Positions 42,691 to 55,089 of a stretch of 64,000 nt of DNA are shown here, one piece after another. Made by a program: the position numbers and the translations under genes. The stretch comes from Phascolarctos cinereus. Its lineage: Eukaryota > Chordata > Mammalia > Diprotodontia > Phascolarctidae. How positions within the stretch are numbered: position 1 is the first letter of the stretch; each line of letters opens with the position of its first letter. The notes below the pieces were generated by a model. It searched no databases. It was not told the DNA's origin and worked only from the letters and a program-made list of their open reading frames with translations. The stretch spans positions 540,001 through 604,000 of the forward strand of contig NW_018344068.1 in assembly GCF_002099425.1 (NCBI RefSeq), read 5' to 3'.

Positions 42691-43247
42691 CGGTTTACAA
42701 TGTGCATGAGTGCTATGTATAATCGTCTCTTGGGTAATCACTTATTAAAATAACCACTGTGTTGACTTCCGATGTTATCACATGAATATTTTGTCTTCTG
42801 TCTGGTACTCTTTTGTGAAATGCAGGCTATGTGAAATTTTCACATAATTATGACAATTTAAACACATTTTTACTCATCCCCACCTCTTGTGGCTTTAATC
42901 AAGACAGAGATTCTTCCTTAAGTAGCCAGCTATTAGCTTTTGCAGCAGAAATGTAAACAAAATTCTCCATTCATTAATTTGCTACTCATTCTCCCTCTCA
43001 GACATCAGTCCTTAACCCTGAAAAAGCTTTTATTAAGCACAGCTATTTTTACCCAAACAATAATCACCAAATGATTACAGAGCCTTTTTTTTTTTGATAA
43101 ATTAGGAAAGTTAACGTTGTATGGCAAATGTATAAGCACTCTGGCAGAAGCTAACGTGGACATTAAAGGATGGTTTCCAGGAGAATAGGAAAGTCACAGG
43201 AGTTTTCCCTTTTAATGATTCTTTTCCCATTTTAATAATTTGCTAGA
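42691..43247. other. Intergenic, unassigned
   Basis: A/T-rich sequence without a recognisable gene or repeat. Confidence 0.4.
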
Positions 43248-43261
43248 AAATCTCTGGAAAT

Positions 43262-43416
43262 TTTTTTTTGGGGGGGGGGCGGCTAGGCAGTGGGGTTAAG
43301 TGACTTGCCCAGAGTCACACAGCTAGTGAGTGTTACATGTCTGAGGCTGGATTTGAAGTCAGTGTCTTCCTGACACCAGGGCCAGTGCTCTATCCAGTGA
43401 GCCACCCAGCTGCCCC
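43262..43416 (-). mobile_element. Marsupial tRNA-like SINE
   Basis: Flanked by a perfect 14-bp duplication AAATCTCTGGAAAT (43248-43261 and 43417-43430). It contains an unusual G run in the tail region. Confidence 0.95.
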
Positions 43417-43829
43417 AAATCTCTGGAAATCTTCACCATTCCACTGCAATCTTCCTTAAATTCAAAACGATTTTTAAATTCAGTTTTAGAGAAATAACTT
43501 TTCCATAAATATCTGAAATTATCGAAAGTGCTTTTGTCTTCCAATTTGTAGAAGAAGGATTAGGGGAAAGGAAAATTATGGAACCAAATAAGAAAGTTTT
43601 CTTAGCATAACACTGTTCTTGTTTCCCAGAGAAGCCAGACTCTTAATTAAGTTCTATTTGCTGAGGGAATTCGGACTGACTTTTCTGGTTTTGTTAAAGA
43701 CTCTACTAAAAATGTTTGTGATAATTTTTGCAAGTGTTTATTCTTTCAAAAGTCCTTAATAAGAAGAAAAAAAAGCACTCAGTCTTTCCAGTGTGTTGGA
43801 ATGCTGTTGTTTTAAAATTGTTGCTAAAT

Positions 43830-44150
43830 CTTGTGGGAAGAGCCCTAGAGTTGGAGTCAAAGGACTTAGGTTCAAATCCTGACTGACTGGACTTTGAATT
43901 TCCTTATACGATGAGGGAGTTAGCCATCACCTCCTTGGTTTCTTCCAGCTCTAAATCTTTAATCCTGTAACTTGAATTTAAATCCTTTTTCTGACATATA
44001 TTAATTTTGTGACCATGAACAAGTCATTTCTTTTCCCTAAGCCTCAGTGCTCTCAGCTGTAAAACAGGAATTATAAATCTGTCTACTTCACCAGACTATA
44101 GTGAAGACAATGTTCTGTTAAAAAACTGTAAAATGCTATATGAATGTGTG
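43830..44150 (+). repeat. Two adjacent MIR/CORE-SINE pieces
   Basis: GAGCCCTAGAGTTGGAGTCA and CTTCCAGCTCTAAATCTTTA; then CATGAACAAGTCATTTCTTT and AAATGCTATATGAATG. Confidence 0.7.
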
Positions 44151-44297
44151 CATTTGGATGTAATGGGGATCATTGTTTTAAGGTAAGCAAAATAGTTGGT
44201 GACTACAAGAGCTTCAGATGTTCAAGGGATCAGAAAAATTTCAGAACACGCATCAGGATTATCTTTTCTCTTGTCTCATTTCAAAACTTACTAATTT

Positions 44298-44401
44298 GGG
44301 GACAGCTAGGTGATGCAGTGGATAGAGCACTGGCTCTAGAGTCAGGAGGGCCTGTGTTCAAATCTGATCTCAGACACATAAAACTCACTCATCAAAAAAA
44401 A
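44298..44401 (+). mobile_element. Marsupial tRNA-like SINE, 3' shortened
   Basis: GGGGACAGCTAGGTGATGCA to CAGACACATAAAACTCACTC and an A run. Duplication AAAACTTACTAATTT on the left (44283-44297) recurs on the right. Confidence 0.93.
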
Positions 44402-44559
44402 AAAACTTACTAATTTATTCAATTCGGTTTCACTTTATTTTCATTGTATTTATGGTTAATTTTAATATGAATTTTTTCAGTAAAATAACTTGAAGTTATT
44501 TTTCAAAAAAAGGAAAAAATAGACCCACTTTATGACTGAGAAATAACGACTTAATATGC

Positions 44560-44730
44560 AAAATAAGAAATGCATTTTGGAATGGGAATAACATGGGAAT
44601 ATGTTTTGCTTGACTGTGCTTATGTGATACAGGGACTTTGTATTTCTTTTCAATGGGTGTGAAAAGGAGGGAGGAAGAAAAAATGAACGCTTATGAATTT
44701 TTTAAAAATTGTAATGTACAAATATCTGTG
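44560..44730 (+). mobile_element. LINE 3' end fragment
   Basis: TATGTTTTGCTTGACTGTGC and GAATTTTTTAAAAATTGTAA resemble the LINE 3' ends at 18.4 and 32.4 kb. Confidence 0.55.
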
Positions 44731-45825
44731 CCAGAGCCAGATAATTTGTGATTGCTGCAATGCAATTGTAGTTGGTATATCCCTTTTCCTAACATATATA
44801 AGAATGTTAGGATTTCATAAACTACAACTGCTCTTCTTCCTTTGTGAATGAATTGACACTGCTTGCTAGAAAACATCAAAGGAAAGCCACAAACTCTTTG
44901 AGCAAAGTCCCATTATCTTTTCACCAAAGACCATTTCTCAGTTAGGCAATAGCCAAATTATTTACAGATAAAGAAAACTTCATTAGGATACTTAAGTTTC
45001 TATTGATTATATTCCTGCTTGACTAAGCAATTTATTGCTTGTTCCCTATATTACTTTACATCCCTTAGCTTCTGAGACCTCTCCCTGTTGCTTCTTTTAT
45101 ATTATTAATCTAACACTCCTCTGCAAACGTGAACAAATAGGAGGTTCTTTTGATGGTCCAGGTGAGAGATGAGAAGAGCCGGAACTAGATTAGCACCGTG
45201 TCAGTGAAGACAATGGTGCTGATAGAAGAGATACTGAGGAAAGTGAAATAACAAGATCTGACTATCGATTGGCTGGTGCTGTGCAGAAGAATGATGAGTC
45301 GAAGATGAATGTGACAGACAACAGACTTGATCATTTCCTGATACAAAGGGCAGGAAAAAAATATCTATAAATCTCTATTATATACAGCTTGGGTTTTTAA
45401 AAAGTACATAACAAATGTAACCCAGTAATTCTAATATTGGTTTTCTTATCTGGGTCTCTCTCTGAACTTCTTTGTACTCTCTTCCATGCATTTTATAATT
45501 GTTTCATTGAGCTTTGCTTTTTTTTCTTCTTGTGAGGGGAGCACATTATTATTAGTACTGCCTGCCGTTCACCCTGCAATTCTCCGTTGCAAAGAAGAAT
45601 CCTGCCCTCCCTTTTAAGAAACAAGCATGGTCAAATGAAACAGATCCACACATTGGTCATGTCAAAAAACACATATCTCAATCTGTACCTCTAGTCTATT
45701 CTTTATCAGGAAGTAAGAAATACTTGTCTTCATTAGTCAGTCTATCCTTGCTTCCACACAGGTACCATTCTCACCCCCTTATAATTCTTCCTCGCTTAAT
45801 TTATTGATCTCTGTCTCTCTCGCAC
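44731..45825. other. Intergenic, unassigned
   Basis: No gene was seen. Purine-rich text near 45,160-45,330 may be an old L2 piece. Confidence 0.4.
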
Positions 45826-46661
45826 GCGGTGTGTGTGCACGTGTGGGCTGATGAAAGTGTTCAGAAACACAAATTTTCCCCTAAGAACTGCTTTGGCCAC
45901 ATCCCAAAAGTTTTGACATTTTGTCTTATTTTCTTTTATGAAATTATCTATTGTTTCTATAAATTTTTTTCTTTAACTCACCATTTCTTTAGGATTAAAT
46001 TATTTAATCTCCATTTAACTTTGAATTCCTTCTTCAAATTTCTTTTATAATTATTTTATTGCATATTTTTATTGTCAGTAAAGGATGTGGTTTAATATTT
46101 CTGCTTTTTCTGCATTTTTATGAGGATTTTATGCCTTAGCACACGATCAGTCTTAGTAAAGGTACCATGAATAGTTGAGAAATATGCATATTCCTTTCCA
46201 TGTATATTCCCATTCCATAATCACAAAATTCCAACTTTTTTTAAATGCTATTTCTTTTTTTATTATAATTTCTTTCTTGTTTATCTTTTTGTTAAATTTG
46301 CCCATTTCTAAAAGGTCTAACTTAAAGTCCTCATCTACTATAGTTTTTGCTGTCAATTTTTCCCTATAATTTAATCAATTTTTTCTTTAAGTACACAGAT
46401 GCTAAACCACTTAGTGCAAATATATTCAGTACCAATTTTTTATTTCATTTTCTATGGTGTCTTTAAATATAATAGCTATGCTACTTTTCTTATTTAACCA
46501 TGAATATTGTTACTGCTGCCTAGTCTGAGATTTCTTGCTTCTAAAACTTTACCCGAAACACAATAAATTCTGCTCTCACCCGATTTTATCTATGATAAAT
46601 CCTTATGTTTCAAATGAGTTTTTTAAAAAAATAAATAACATATTATTGTATTCTGCTTTCT

Positions 46662-46810
46662 TTTTATTATTTATTTTTAGGCAATTGGGGTTAAGTGACT
46701 TGCCCAGGGTCACACAGGAGTAAGTGGCAAGTATCTGAGGCCAGATTTGAACTCGGGTCCTCCTGACTTCAGGGCCAGTTCTCTCTCTACTGTGCCACCT
46801 AGCTGCCCCC
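46662..46810 (-). mobile_element. Marsupial tRNA-like SINE
   Basis: The L1 text GTATTCTGCTTTCT occurs on both sides (46649-46661 and 46811-46824). Confidence 0.93.
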
Positions 46811-47404
46811 GTATTCTGCTTTCTAATCCATTCTGCTATTCTCCATTTTATGTGTGAGTTTATCCCATTCATGCTCACTCTTTTACACCATTATATTCTC
46901 TTATATATTTTCTCTTTTCCTCCTGTCTTCCTAATTTTTGCAAAGAAGGAGGTAGGTATGTGTGAGGTGGGAGGAGAAGATTATGATCAACACTCATATT
47001 TTATAATTGAAATAATCTGATTCTACTCCTCTTTCCCTATTGTCTTTGTTAGGCCACCCTAGTCTTTATTTCCTTTCTCTCTTTTGAACTTCTCTTTATG
47101 ATCTGCCCTCTAAAGTAGTGGCTTTTTGGTGACTTTTTGTTTTGCTTGTAACTACTGCTCCCCCCAATCTTCCCTTCCTCTTAAACTCCTTTCTCTCTTT
47201 TCTCCATCCTTGCTTGTTTCCTTGTTGAACTTAATGTAGGTCTACACCAAATCCTGTGCTTGTTCAACCGTCCTGCATGTGACTGAGATGAATGAGAATC
47301 ATGAGACGTCTGCTCTCCTACCACTTCCTCCATGTTTGTATACTCTGTTCATTCACACCTCCCCCCAATTATGGTAAATAATATATTCCCCCACCTTCTT
47401 CCTC

Positions 47405-47655
47405 AATTATTAATAATTATAATAGCTAACACTTTTGTAGTGCTTTAAAAGGTTTGCGACACATTTTATATGTGTTACCTCATTTGATACAACAATCCTA
47501 TGAAGTAGGAGCTATTATTAGTCTCATTTTACAGATGAGGAAACTAAGGCTGAGAAAGACTGAGTGACTTGCCAAAAGTCACATAGCTAGTAAGTGAGGT
47601 AGGATTTGAACTCATGTCTTCCTGACTACAAGTCTAGTGCTCTACCCACTTTGTC
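47405..47655 (-). repeat. MIR/CORE-SINE
   Basis: GTAGTGCTTTAAAAGGTTTG, CATTTTACAGATGAGGAAAC and TAGGATTTGAACTCATGTCT. Confidence 0.85.
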
Positions 47656-47985
47656 TTGCTGTATTTTATTTCTAATGTGTTCCTTTCTTTTTCTCCCCCC
47701 CCCTTTAAAATCAATGAAACAGAACCAAAGAACAAAAGCAAAACCACACCTAATCTGTGTATGTTTTTTAACTCCCTTGGCGACCCCTGAAGACAGCTGG
47801 ATTCTGAGGAGACGCTAATCTCTTCTCTTCCTATTAGAATGCAAGCACTTTTATGACCCTTAGCCTCTCCCATTTACTCAATTGCTCAGAGCTTTCTAAG
47901 TTTCTCTTGATTTTTTGTTTGTAAGGAAATGTTTCTAATCAGCTCTGCTCATTTTGATTAGGTTCTATTAAAGTCTTGTATTCTA

Positions 47986-48045
47986 TTCTGTTCCTATTCC
48001 AGTCTATTCTATTCTACTCTAATCTAGTCTAGTCTATTCAAAGTA
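47986..48045. repeat. TCTAT-type low-complexity stretch
   Basis: Imperfect units such as TCTATTC and TAATCTAGTC in series. Confidence 0.75.
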
Positions 48046-48689
48046 CATTTTTTTTCTCCTGTAAACTAATATACGGTTTTGCTGGATAAGTTATTCTTGA
48101 TTACATGCTTTTTTTCCCCCCTTTTGGAATACCTATTCCAAGACTGTCTTTCCTTTCTGTAATTGTAGCATAATCTTATGTAATCTTGATTTTATTCCTC
48201 AGTATTTAAATTTTTTTTTCTTTCTGACTGTTCAAAGTATTTTTCCCCTGAACCTGAAAACTCTGGAGTTTGGGTACAGTTTTCGTGAGAATTTTCATTT
48301 TGGAGTTTCTTTCAGGAGGTAATCATTCTTTTTATTTTTACTTTGTTCTCTAGTCCCAGTAGATCTGGGCAGTTTTATAAAATAATTTCCTGAAATGTAA
48401 TAGCCAGGTTTTTGTTTTGTCACAGTTTTCAGGGAGTCTAATGACTTTTAGATTATCTCTCCTCTGCTGTTTTAAAGGGCATTTGCTATTGGTAGTAGAT
48501 ATATTAGATTTTCTTCTATTTTTTTCAATCTTTGGATTTTGTTCTAATATTCCTTCTTATCTCCTGTAGTTATTGAGTTCTGATTGCTCCATTCTATTTT
48601 CAGGGAGTTCATTTCCTGGGTAAGGTTTACTACCTTCTCTTCTAAATTATATGTTATCTTTCCAAATTTTTTTCTTTGGGAAAATTTTT

Positions 48690-49680
48690 TTACAGCAACC
48701 TTCTCTGATAAAGGCCTCATTTCTTAAATATATAGGAAATTGAGCCATATTTAGAAAAATAAGAGCCATTCCCCAATTGCTTAACAGTTAAGGGATATGA
48801 ATGGGCAATTTTCAGAGGAAGAAATCAAAGTTATCAATAGTTATTTGATAAAATGCTCTAAATCACTAATAAATAGAGAAATGCAGATTAAAACAACTTT
48901 GAGATATCACCTCATACCCATCAGATTGGCTAAGATGATAGAAAAGGAAAATTTCTGACAAAGGCTGGAGAGCATGCGGGAAAATAGATACATTAATGCA
49001 CTATTAGTGGAGTGCAATTTGGAATATGCCAAAGGGCTATAAAACTGTATATACTTTTTGACTCAAAATCACTGCTACTAGGTCTATACCCCAAGAAGAT
49101 CAAAGAAAAAGGAAAATGATCCATATATACAAAAATGTTTATAGCTTCTCTTTTTGTGCTGGCAAAGATTTGGAAACTGAGAAGATGCCCTTAAATTAGA
49201 GAATAGCTGAACAAATTATGGTATATTAATGTAATGGAATACTATATGCTGTAAGAAATGATAAAGGGGATGGCTTCAGAAGAACCTGAGAAGACTTTTG
49301 TGAACTAATGCAAAGTGAAGTGAACAAAACTAGAACATTGTACACGGTTACGACAGTATTGTAAAGATAATTGACTGTGAAAGACTTAGTAACTCTGATC
49401 AGTAGAATGATCCACCACAACTCCAAAAGACTTGATGAAAATGTTATCTGCTTCCAGATAGAGAACTCACACACTGAGTGCAGATTGAAGCATATTTTTT
49501 TCTCTTTTTATTTTTCTTGCCTTTTTTTAAACATGGCTAATAAAGAAATATGTTTTATATGACTTCATATGTATAATGAGTATTGTGTGTCTTGCCTTTC
49601 CCAAAGGACAGGTGAGGGGGTAGAGGGAGGGAGAGGATTTGGAACTGAAAATAAAATAATTTTTTAATTGGTAAAAAAAA
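48690..49680 (+). mobile_element. L1 3' end
   Basis: TGATAAAGGCCTCATTTCTT, TAAAACAACTTTGAGATATC, AAAGCATATTTTTTTC-type UTR and GGGAGAGGATTTGGAACTGA. It carries ORF2 C-terminal text with stops. Confidence 0.8.
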
Positions 49681-49820
49681 TTTTCATTCAGAACTCTTAA
49701 TTTAATTCTAAATTTTTTAACCTCTTGTTTCATTTTTCCTGATATCTTAAAGTGCCTGTGGTAAAGCCATTTTTTTTCCTCTGATGCTTTACTTATTATT
49801 GTTATGGGGTTATTTTTTTT

Positions 49821-49970
49821 ATTTATTTATTTTAGGCAATTGGGGTTAAGTGACTTACCCAGGGTCACACAACTAGTAAGTGTCAAGTATTTGATCTGGG
49901 GTCAGATCTGAACTCAGGTCCTCTTGATTTCAGGGCCGATGCTCTATCCACTGCGCCACCTAGCTGCCCC
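49821..49970 (-). mobile_element. Marsupial tRNA-like SINE
   Basis: GCAATTGGGGTTAAGTGACT to CTGCGCCACCTAGCTGCCCC. Flanks TTATGGGGTTATTTTTTT and TTATGCGGTTATTTTTTT. Confidence 0.94.
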
Positions 49971-50149
49971 TTATGCGGTTATTTTTTTTAACAGGGATTA
50001 CCTCATGGGGTTCTCTTAATCCATATTATTCTTACATTATATTATTACTATTATTATATTTGCTGTTTTGTTTACTCATATTATCCCTGGCATGGTTCCT
50101 TTTACATCATATGGAGGCTTAAGATCTGTTTACTGTAACTTGTGTTGGC

Positions 50150-52330
50150 CCCCCTCTAGCACCTTCAGGTGTTTGGGATAGGGGACAAGATAATAATGGA
50201 CTACAGATGAAAGACAAAACTGTTCAATTCTTGATAAATGGTCAAAGGAGGAGAACATAGTCAGACCTGCACTTTAGGAAAACTACTTTGGCTACTAATT
50301 AATTAGTGGGTGGACTGGAGTAAAGAGAGACTTGAGGCAAGAAGATCAATTAGAAGGCCATTGGAATAGTTCAGCTGAGAAGTGATAAGGGCCTGCATCA
50401 GAGGGGTAGCTACATGAGTGGAGAGAAGGGGCCTATATGAGGGATGTTGTGAAGGTAGAAAGGGCAAGACTGGGCAACTGGTTGGGTATATGAAATATAT
50501 ATTGGGGATATATCCATGTGAGGAGTACAGGATGACACCAAGTGATGAAGTAAACCTGGGTGATAGAAGGATGGTGGTGACTTTGGCAGTAGGAGGAAAG
50601 TTAAAAAGAGAAGATGTGGTAAAAAATAATCATTTGTTTTGGATGTGTTAAATTTGAGGTGTGTAAGGGGAATCCAGTTCAAGATATGCAAAAGGCAGCG
50701 GGTGATATAAAACTAAAATTCAGGACAGGGATTAGGATTAGAGATGTGGGAATTACCTGGAGATGACAGTTGAATCCAATGGAAGTGATGAGATCAAACA
50801 AGATAGTAGAAAAGGAGGGGAGAAGAGAAGAAAACCTAATTCAGTCCTTTTCGGAAGACCCATGATTAGAGAGCGTGACCTGAATAAAGATCCTGCAAAA
50901 GAGATGTAAGCACCAATCAGACAGGAAGGGGAACCAGGAGAGAGCAGTGTCATAAAAACCTAGAGAGGAGAGATTATTCAGGAGGAGAAGGAGATCAACA
51001 GTGTCAAAGGCTGCATAGAGGTTCAGAAGGCTCAGGATTGGGAAAGGTCATTAGATCTGGTAATTAAGCGATTCCTGGCAACTTCAGCGAGAACAATTTC
51101 AGTTGAATGATGAGGTCAGAAAGCAGAGGATTTAAGATAAGAGAGAGAAAGAAAAGCGAAGATAGTGAGTATAGACTGCTTTCTCAAATTTAGCAAAGAA
51201 GGGAAGGGGAGATATAGGATCACAGCAAGCCAGGATGGTAAGGTTAAGTGAGAGTTTTATTTATTTATTTAAGAATGAGACAGACATGCGTGTATTTGTA
51301 GGTAGAAGGGAAGTAGCCAATAGATAGATTGAAAATGAAAGACACTTTTCGTGGTGGCAAAGAATTGGAAATTAAGAGGATGCTCATCAATTAGGGAATG
51401 GCTGAGCAAGCTGTGGTATATGAATGTAATGGAATACTATTGTGCTATAAGAAATGAACAGGTTAACTTCAGAAAAACCTGGAAAGACTTGTATGGTCTG
51501 ATGCTGAGTGAAGTGAGCAGAACCAAGAGGACTTTGTACACAATAACAGCCACGTTATGCGATGACTAATATTGTTAAACTGAACCCTTCTCAGCATTAC
51601 AAAGATCTAAGACATCCCCAGAGGCCTCATGATGGAAAATGCTATCCACATCCAAAGAAAGAACTATGGAAGTTGAATTGCTATCATTTGTTTTTCTCTT
51701 CTGTTGACTTTTGGTTCCTCTTTCTGATGGTTCCTCCTGTTGGTTTTAATTTTTACTTACAACTTCACTAATGTGAAAATATGTTTAATAGGAATGTAAA
51801 TGTATAGCCTATATCAGATTGTGCACCGTCTTGGGGAGGGTGATGAGGAGGAAGGGGGAGAAAAATTTTCAACTCAAAAGCATATGGAAGTGATTGTTGA
51901 TAAATCAAAATAAACTAATAAAATTTTTAAAAATGAGAGACAGAATGAAGGTGATAAAGGGGGCAGTCTGCTGGAGAAAATGGGATGGGATGAGATTAAA
52001 GATACTTTGCAAGGGTTCGCCTTAGGAAGAAGCGTTGAGGGGTTGTGTGTTTAGCTGTTTTTAATGTGAGACAAGGATGAAGCAGGAAATTGTAGGGGAA
52101 GGCATCTGAATAATGATATGAGGAGGAAAGGAAAGCTCTGGGCAAATAGCCTCAATTTTTTCAGTGAAGTATGAAGTGAGATACTCAGCTAAGAGAAGTT
52201 GAGGAGAGATGAGGGTGTATGGAACAGCTGCTATGATGACTGGGATCATGAATTGATTAGAGAGGGATAAGAAGATTGCCTTGTTGTAGTAACGGCCCAG
52301 GGATGATTATGTAACCTGGTTTCATATTTT
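50150..52330 (-). mobile_element. L2 LINE, the longest copy, interrupted by L1
   Basis: Minus-strand RT remnant THLKFNTSKTNDYFLPHLLF (L2 consensus LKLN.SKTELIIFP). Also AACCAGGAGAGAGCAGTGTC, GTGTCAAAGGCTGCATAGAG and CAATTTTTTCAGTGAAGTAT. Frames are broken. Confidence 0.85.
51338..51926 (+). mobile_element. L1 3' end inserted in L2
   Basis: Plus-strand ORF2 tail: KNWKLRGCSSIREWLSKLWY, MNVMEYYCAIRNEQ and LYGLMLSEVSRTKRTLY, then the 3' UTR. L2 text AAATGAAAGACA and AAATGAGAGACA flanks it. Confidence 0.88.
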
Positions 52331-52700
52331 TCTCTCATTTTAATCAGCAGCACATGAATAGGGTCAAAGGAGTCAGGGTGAGAGTGACCCAGTCATAAGA
52401 CCAGGTAGAACAGTGGCGTCAAATGCAAATAGAAACAGATCCTGGGATCCCTAGATCCCCAAAGGCTGCATTTTGACTTAGAAAAAGACAAGTTACCATC
52501 GTCTGTGTCGTACTGCATTCTTATTTAGTTAGTTAAACAGTGCTTGATTACATTCTGGCCATACTTGGAAGGAAGTAGAATGCAGTCAATGCATGGATTA
52601 ATGACCTGGGGAAAAACTGAGAAACATAAAGGGTGACAGGGTAAGGGGTTGTAAGGCGTAAGGAAAGATGGAATGACAAAACACTATCATCAGAATTTCA
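52331..52700. other. Intergenic, L2 remainder and unassigned
   Basis: The left part (CAGCAGCACATGAATAGG) still resembles L2; the rest is unassigned. Confidence 0.4.
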
Positions 52701-52853
52701 GGGGGGCAGCTAGGTGGCACAGTGGATAGAGTACTGGCCCTGGATTCAGGAGGACCTGAGTTCAAATCTGACCTCAGACACATAACACTTACTAGCTGTG
52801 TGACCCCGGGCAAGTCACTTAACCCCTATTGCCCAAACCAAAAAAAAAAAAAA
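52701..52853 (+). mobile_element. Marsupial tRNA-like SINE
   Basis: GGCAGCTAGGTGGCACAGTG to CACTTAACCCCTATTGCC and an A run. Confidence 0.94.
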
Positions 52854-52859
52854 TTAAAA

Positions 52860-53585
52860 AATTCAGAGTTCATGAACATGGAAGTGGAACACCTGTGTGA
52901 TGATAAGCTCAAGGGTATGACCATCTCTGCAGGGTCACAGGAGTCGACTGAGGCACTGGCAAAGTTAGGGAATTTGAGGAAGTATCAATATGTATATTGA
53001 AGTCTAACATATTCAAGCAGGAGTTGGGGTAGAAAAAGACTGTGAGCTAAACATTGAACTCCCTGAGAAAGGAAAGAGAATGCTTGGGTGTTTACAGGTA
53101 ACACTCCAGCTGACATTGATCTCCCTCATTTGTTATCCAAAATATTTTAGAAGAGTTTTGCTATAGAATCATCTACAGATGGCTCTTAATCTGGCTGTAA
53201 AATTGTACTCCATGTCTCTGGCTTCTTAGCCAGAACCTAAATTCAGATCCCTAACTCTGCCTCAACCTTTTAATTCCTAATATTTGGTGCAACACGAAAC
53301 ATTTTAAACATCACAAGACATTTGGCCACAGAATTAAATTCATGACAATCTGCTTGAGACACATTTCAAGAAACTGCACGATGACTAGAAATGCAATAAG
53401 TCAATATCTGTTTTTAAATGTATTAACAACAACATAACAAATACAGATAATAAAAACAGCATGTAACTCTTCCTTTTTAAAAAAAAGGCAAACAATTGCT
53501 TTGTGGTAAATACTTTGTAAAAAAAATAGCAAATGTGTATTCTTAAAAAAAGTTAAATACACATAAATATATATAGCTTGCATGT
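52860..53585. other. Intergenic, unassigned
   Basis: A/T-rich, with A runs near 53,480 and 53,550. No gene was recognised. Confidence 0.4.
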
Positions 53586-53589
53586 ATAT

Positions 53590-53760
53590 AGTGCTTTAAG
53601 GTTTGCAGAGCTATATAAATATTACCTCACTTTATCCTCAAAACAACCCTGAGACATAGGTGCCATTATCATCCCCATTTTACAGGAGAGAAAACTGAGG
53701 CAGATAGAGGTTAACTGGCTTGCCCAGATCTCCCTGACACTATCCACTGCACCACCTAGT
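53590..53760 (-). repeat. MIR/CORE-SINE
   Basis: GTGCTTTAAGGTTTGCAGAG, CATCCCCATTTTACAGGAGA and ATCCACTGCACCACCTAG. Confidence 0.85.
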
Positions 53761-54184
53761 GGTCAGTATATATTACTACATGGCATCCTTAACAGGCTAT
53801 GGGGAAAAAAACCCAACCACCTACCTATTTATTCAATCATCCCTATGTTTATTCTTCAGGAAACATCTATAGAGGACTTTGTGGCTTACAACACACAATC
53901 CTATCAGTCCTGGAAGGAAGGCAGTACAGGTACTTGAATCCAGGTGTAGTTTTTTCCATTCTACTTCCCCATAATAACATATTTACCTGATGCCTTAGGA
54001 TTAACAAAGCACCTTCAAAAGGCATGAACACATTTAATCCCAACAGCCCTGTGAGGCAGACGGTACACGTATTACTATACTCGTGATTTCTAATGAGGTT
54101 TGGTCTTTCTTGATTTCTCAACTGTAGAGGAGGAGGAAAGAAAGACAATACAGATCTTCATGAAAATAAAAACGAATTTTAAAT

Positions 54185-54330
54185 TTAAGATATATCCCCA
54201 TTTTACAGATGATGAATTAGTCTTATAGAAAGGAGGTGAGTCATCTCAGGTCATGCAGCTAGTAGGTAGCAAACCCAGTACTTTAACTTGGGCCTTCTGA
54301 CTCCAATTCCAGTTGTCCCTCCACTAAGGG
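54185..54330 (-). repeat. MIR/CORE-SINE fragment
   Basis: ATCCCCATTTTACAGATGAT and GGTCATGCAGCTAGTAGGTA. Confidence 0.8.
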
Positions 54331-54639
54331 GTGCAGCCAATTCTCCAACTAAGCTCTTCTGACTCCAAGGCCCAGCAGCCTTTCCACCATTTCATCCTGC
54401 TGTATCAGTTTTCCCCTAAGTGGGGCTGGAGAACTCGCTAGTGTCTGATCCTGGCACCGTGGAGATCAAGAACGGACAGGTCTACTTTTCCATTAGCCCT
54501 GCTTTCTTAACTCCGGGAAAAATTGTCAGTTTTTTACTCCTTCACTTACTGGTGTTTTCTCGGGACTGGAATTTACTGTCAAAATATACTTATGAAATCC
54601 TGAGGCAATGACCAGGGCGAGGGAACCTGTGACCTTGAG

Positions 54640-54735
54640 ACCACAAAGATCTGTTCCCCCTTGCCTCAGGATTCAGTGAAAGGGCTGCACTTGAAGACCG
54701 AGAGGGCCACATATGACCTAGAGGTTGCCTAGACT
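54640..54735 (-). mobile_element. hAT-like palindromic MITE, half copy
   Basis: AGTGAAAGGGCTGCACTTGA and GAGAGGGCCACATATGACCT are the reverse arm of the element at 16,562. Confidence 0.5.
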
Positions 54736-54849
54736 AGACCTTCTAACCAAACCCGCCAGTCTTCTGCTCTCCCATTGCACAGTATTGTCCAGCCTAACCT
54801 CACAGTCAACTCAGTCTAAACAGTATATGGGCAACCTCAGCTCCAAGAC

Positions 54850-55015
54850 TAGCTGCATGACTTTGAGTAAGTTACTCTAGCTCTCTAAAATTTACTTCCC
54901 TCATTTAAAAAGCAGGAATAAGACTTGTAATAGCTACCTTAAAAGATAACTATGAGAGCCTTTTGCAAACACTACAGGACTATATAAATGCAAGTTATTA
55001 TCATTATACAACAAC
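54850..55015 (+). repeat. MIR/CORE-SINE
   Basis: CTGCATGACTTTGAGTAAGT and GGACTATATAAATGCAAGTT. Confidence 0.75.
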
Positions 55016-55089
55016 GCTAAGCTAACCTATCTTCCTAAGGGAGAGGTTTTTTTTTTATTTTTGAATTATAGCCTCTAGCAAGGGGATAT

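Larger units (their letters stand above)
45830..48690 (-). mobile_element. L1 internal fragment (antisense), long, with SINE and MIR inside
   Basis: CACATCCCAAAAGTTTTGAC, TAATCCATTCTGCTATTCTC, CTCTAGTCCCAGTAGATCTG and similar text are antisense L1. About 2.4 kb after removing inserts. No ORF survives. Confidence 0.65.

Noticed and set aside
54420-54611. 63-codon ORF MGLENSLVSDPG
   Set aside because: No family could be recognised, no exon partner is evident and the length is within chance.
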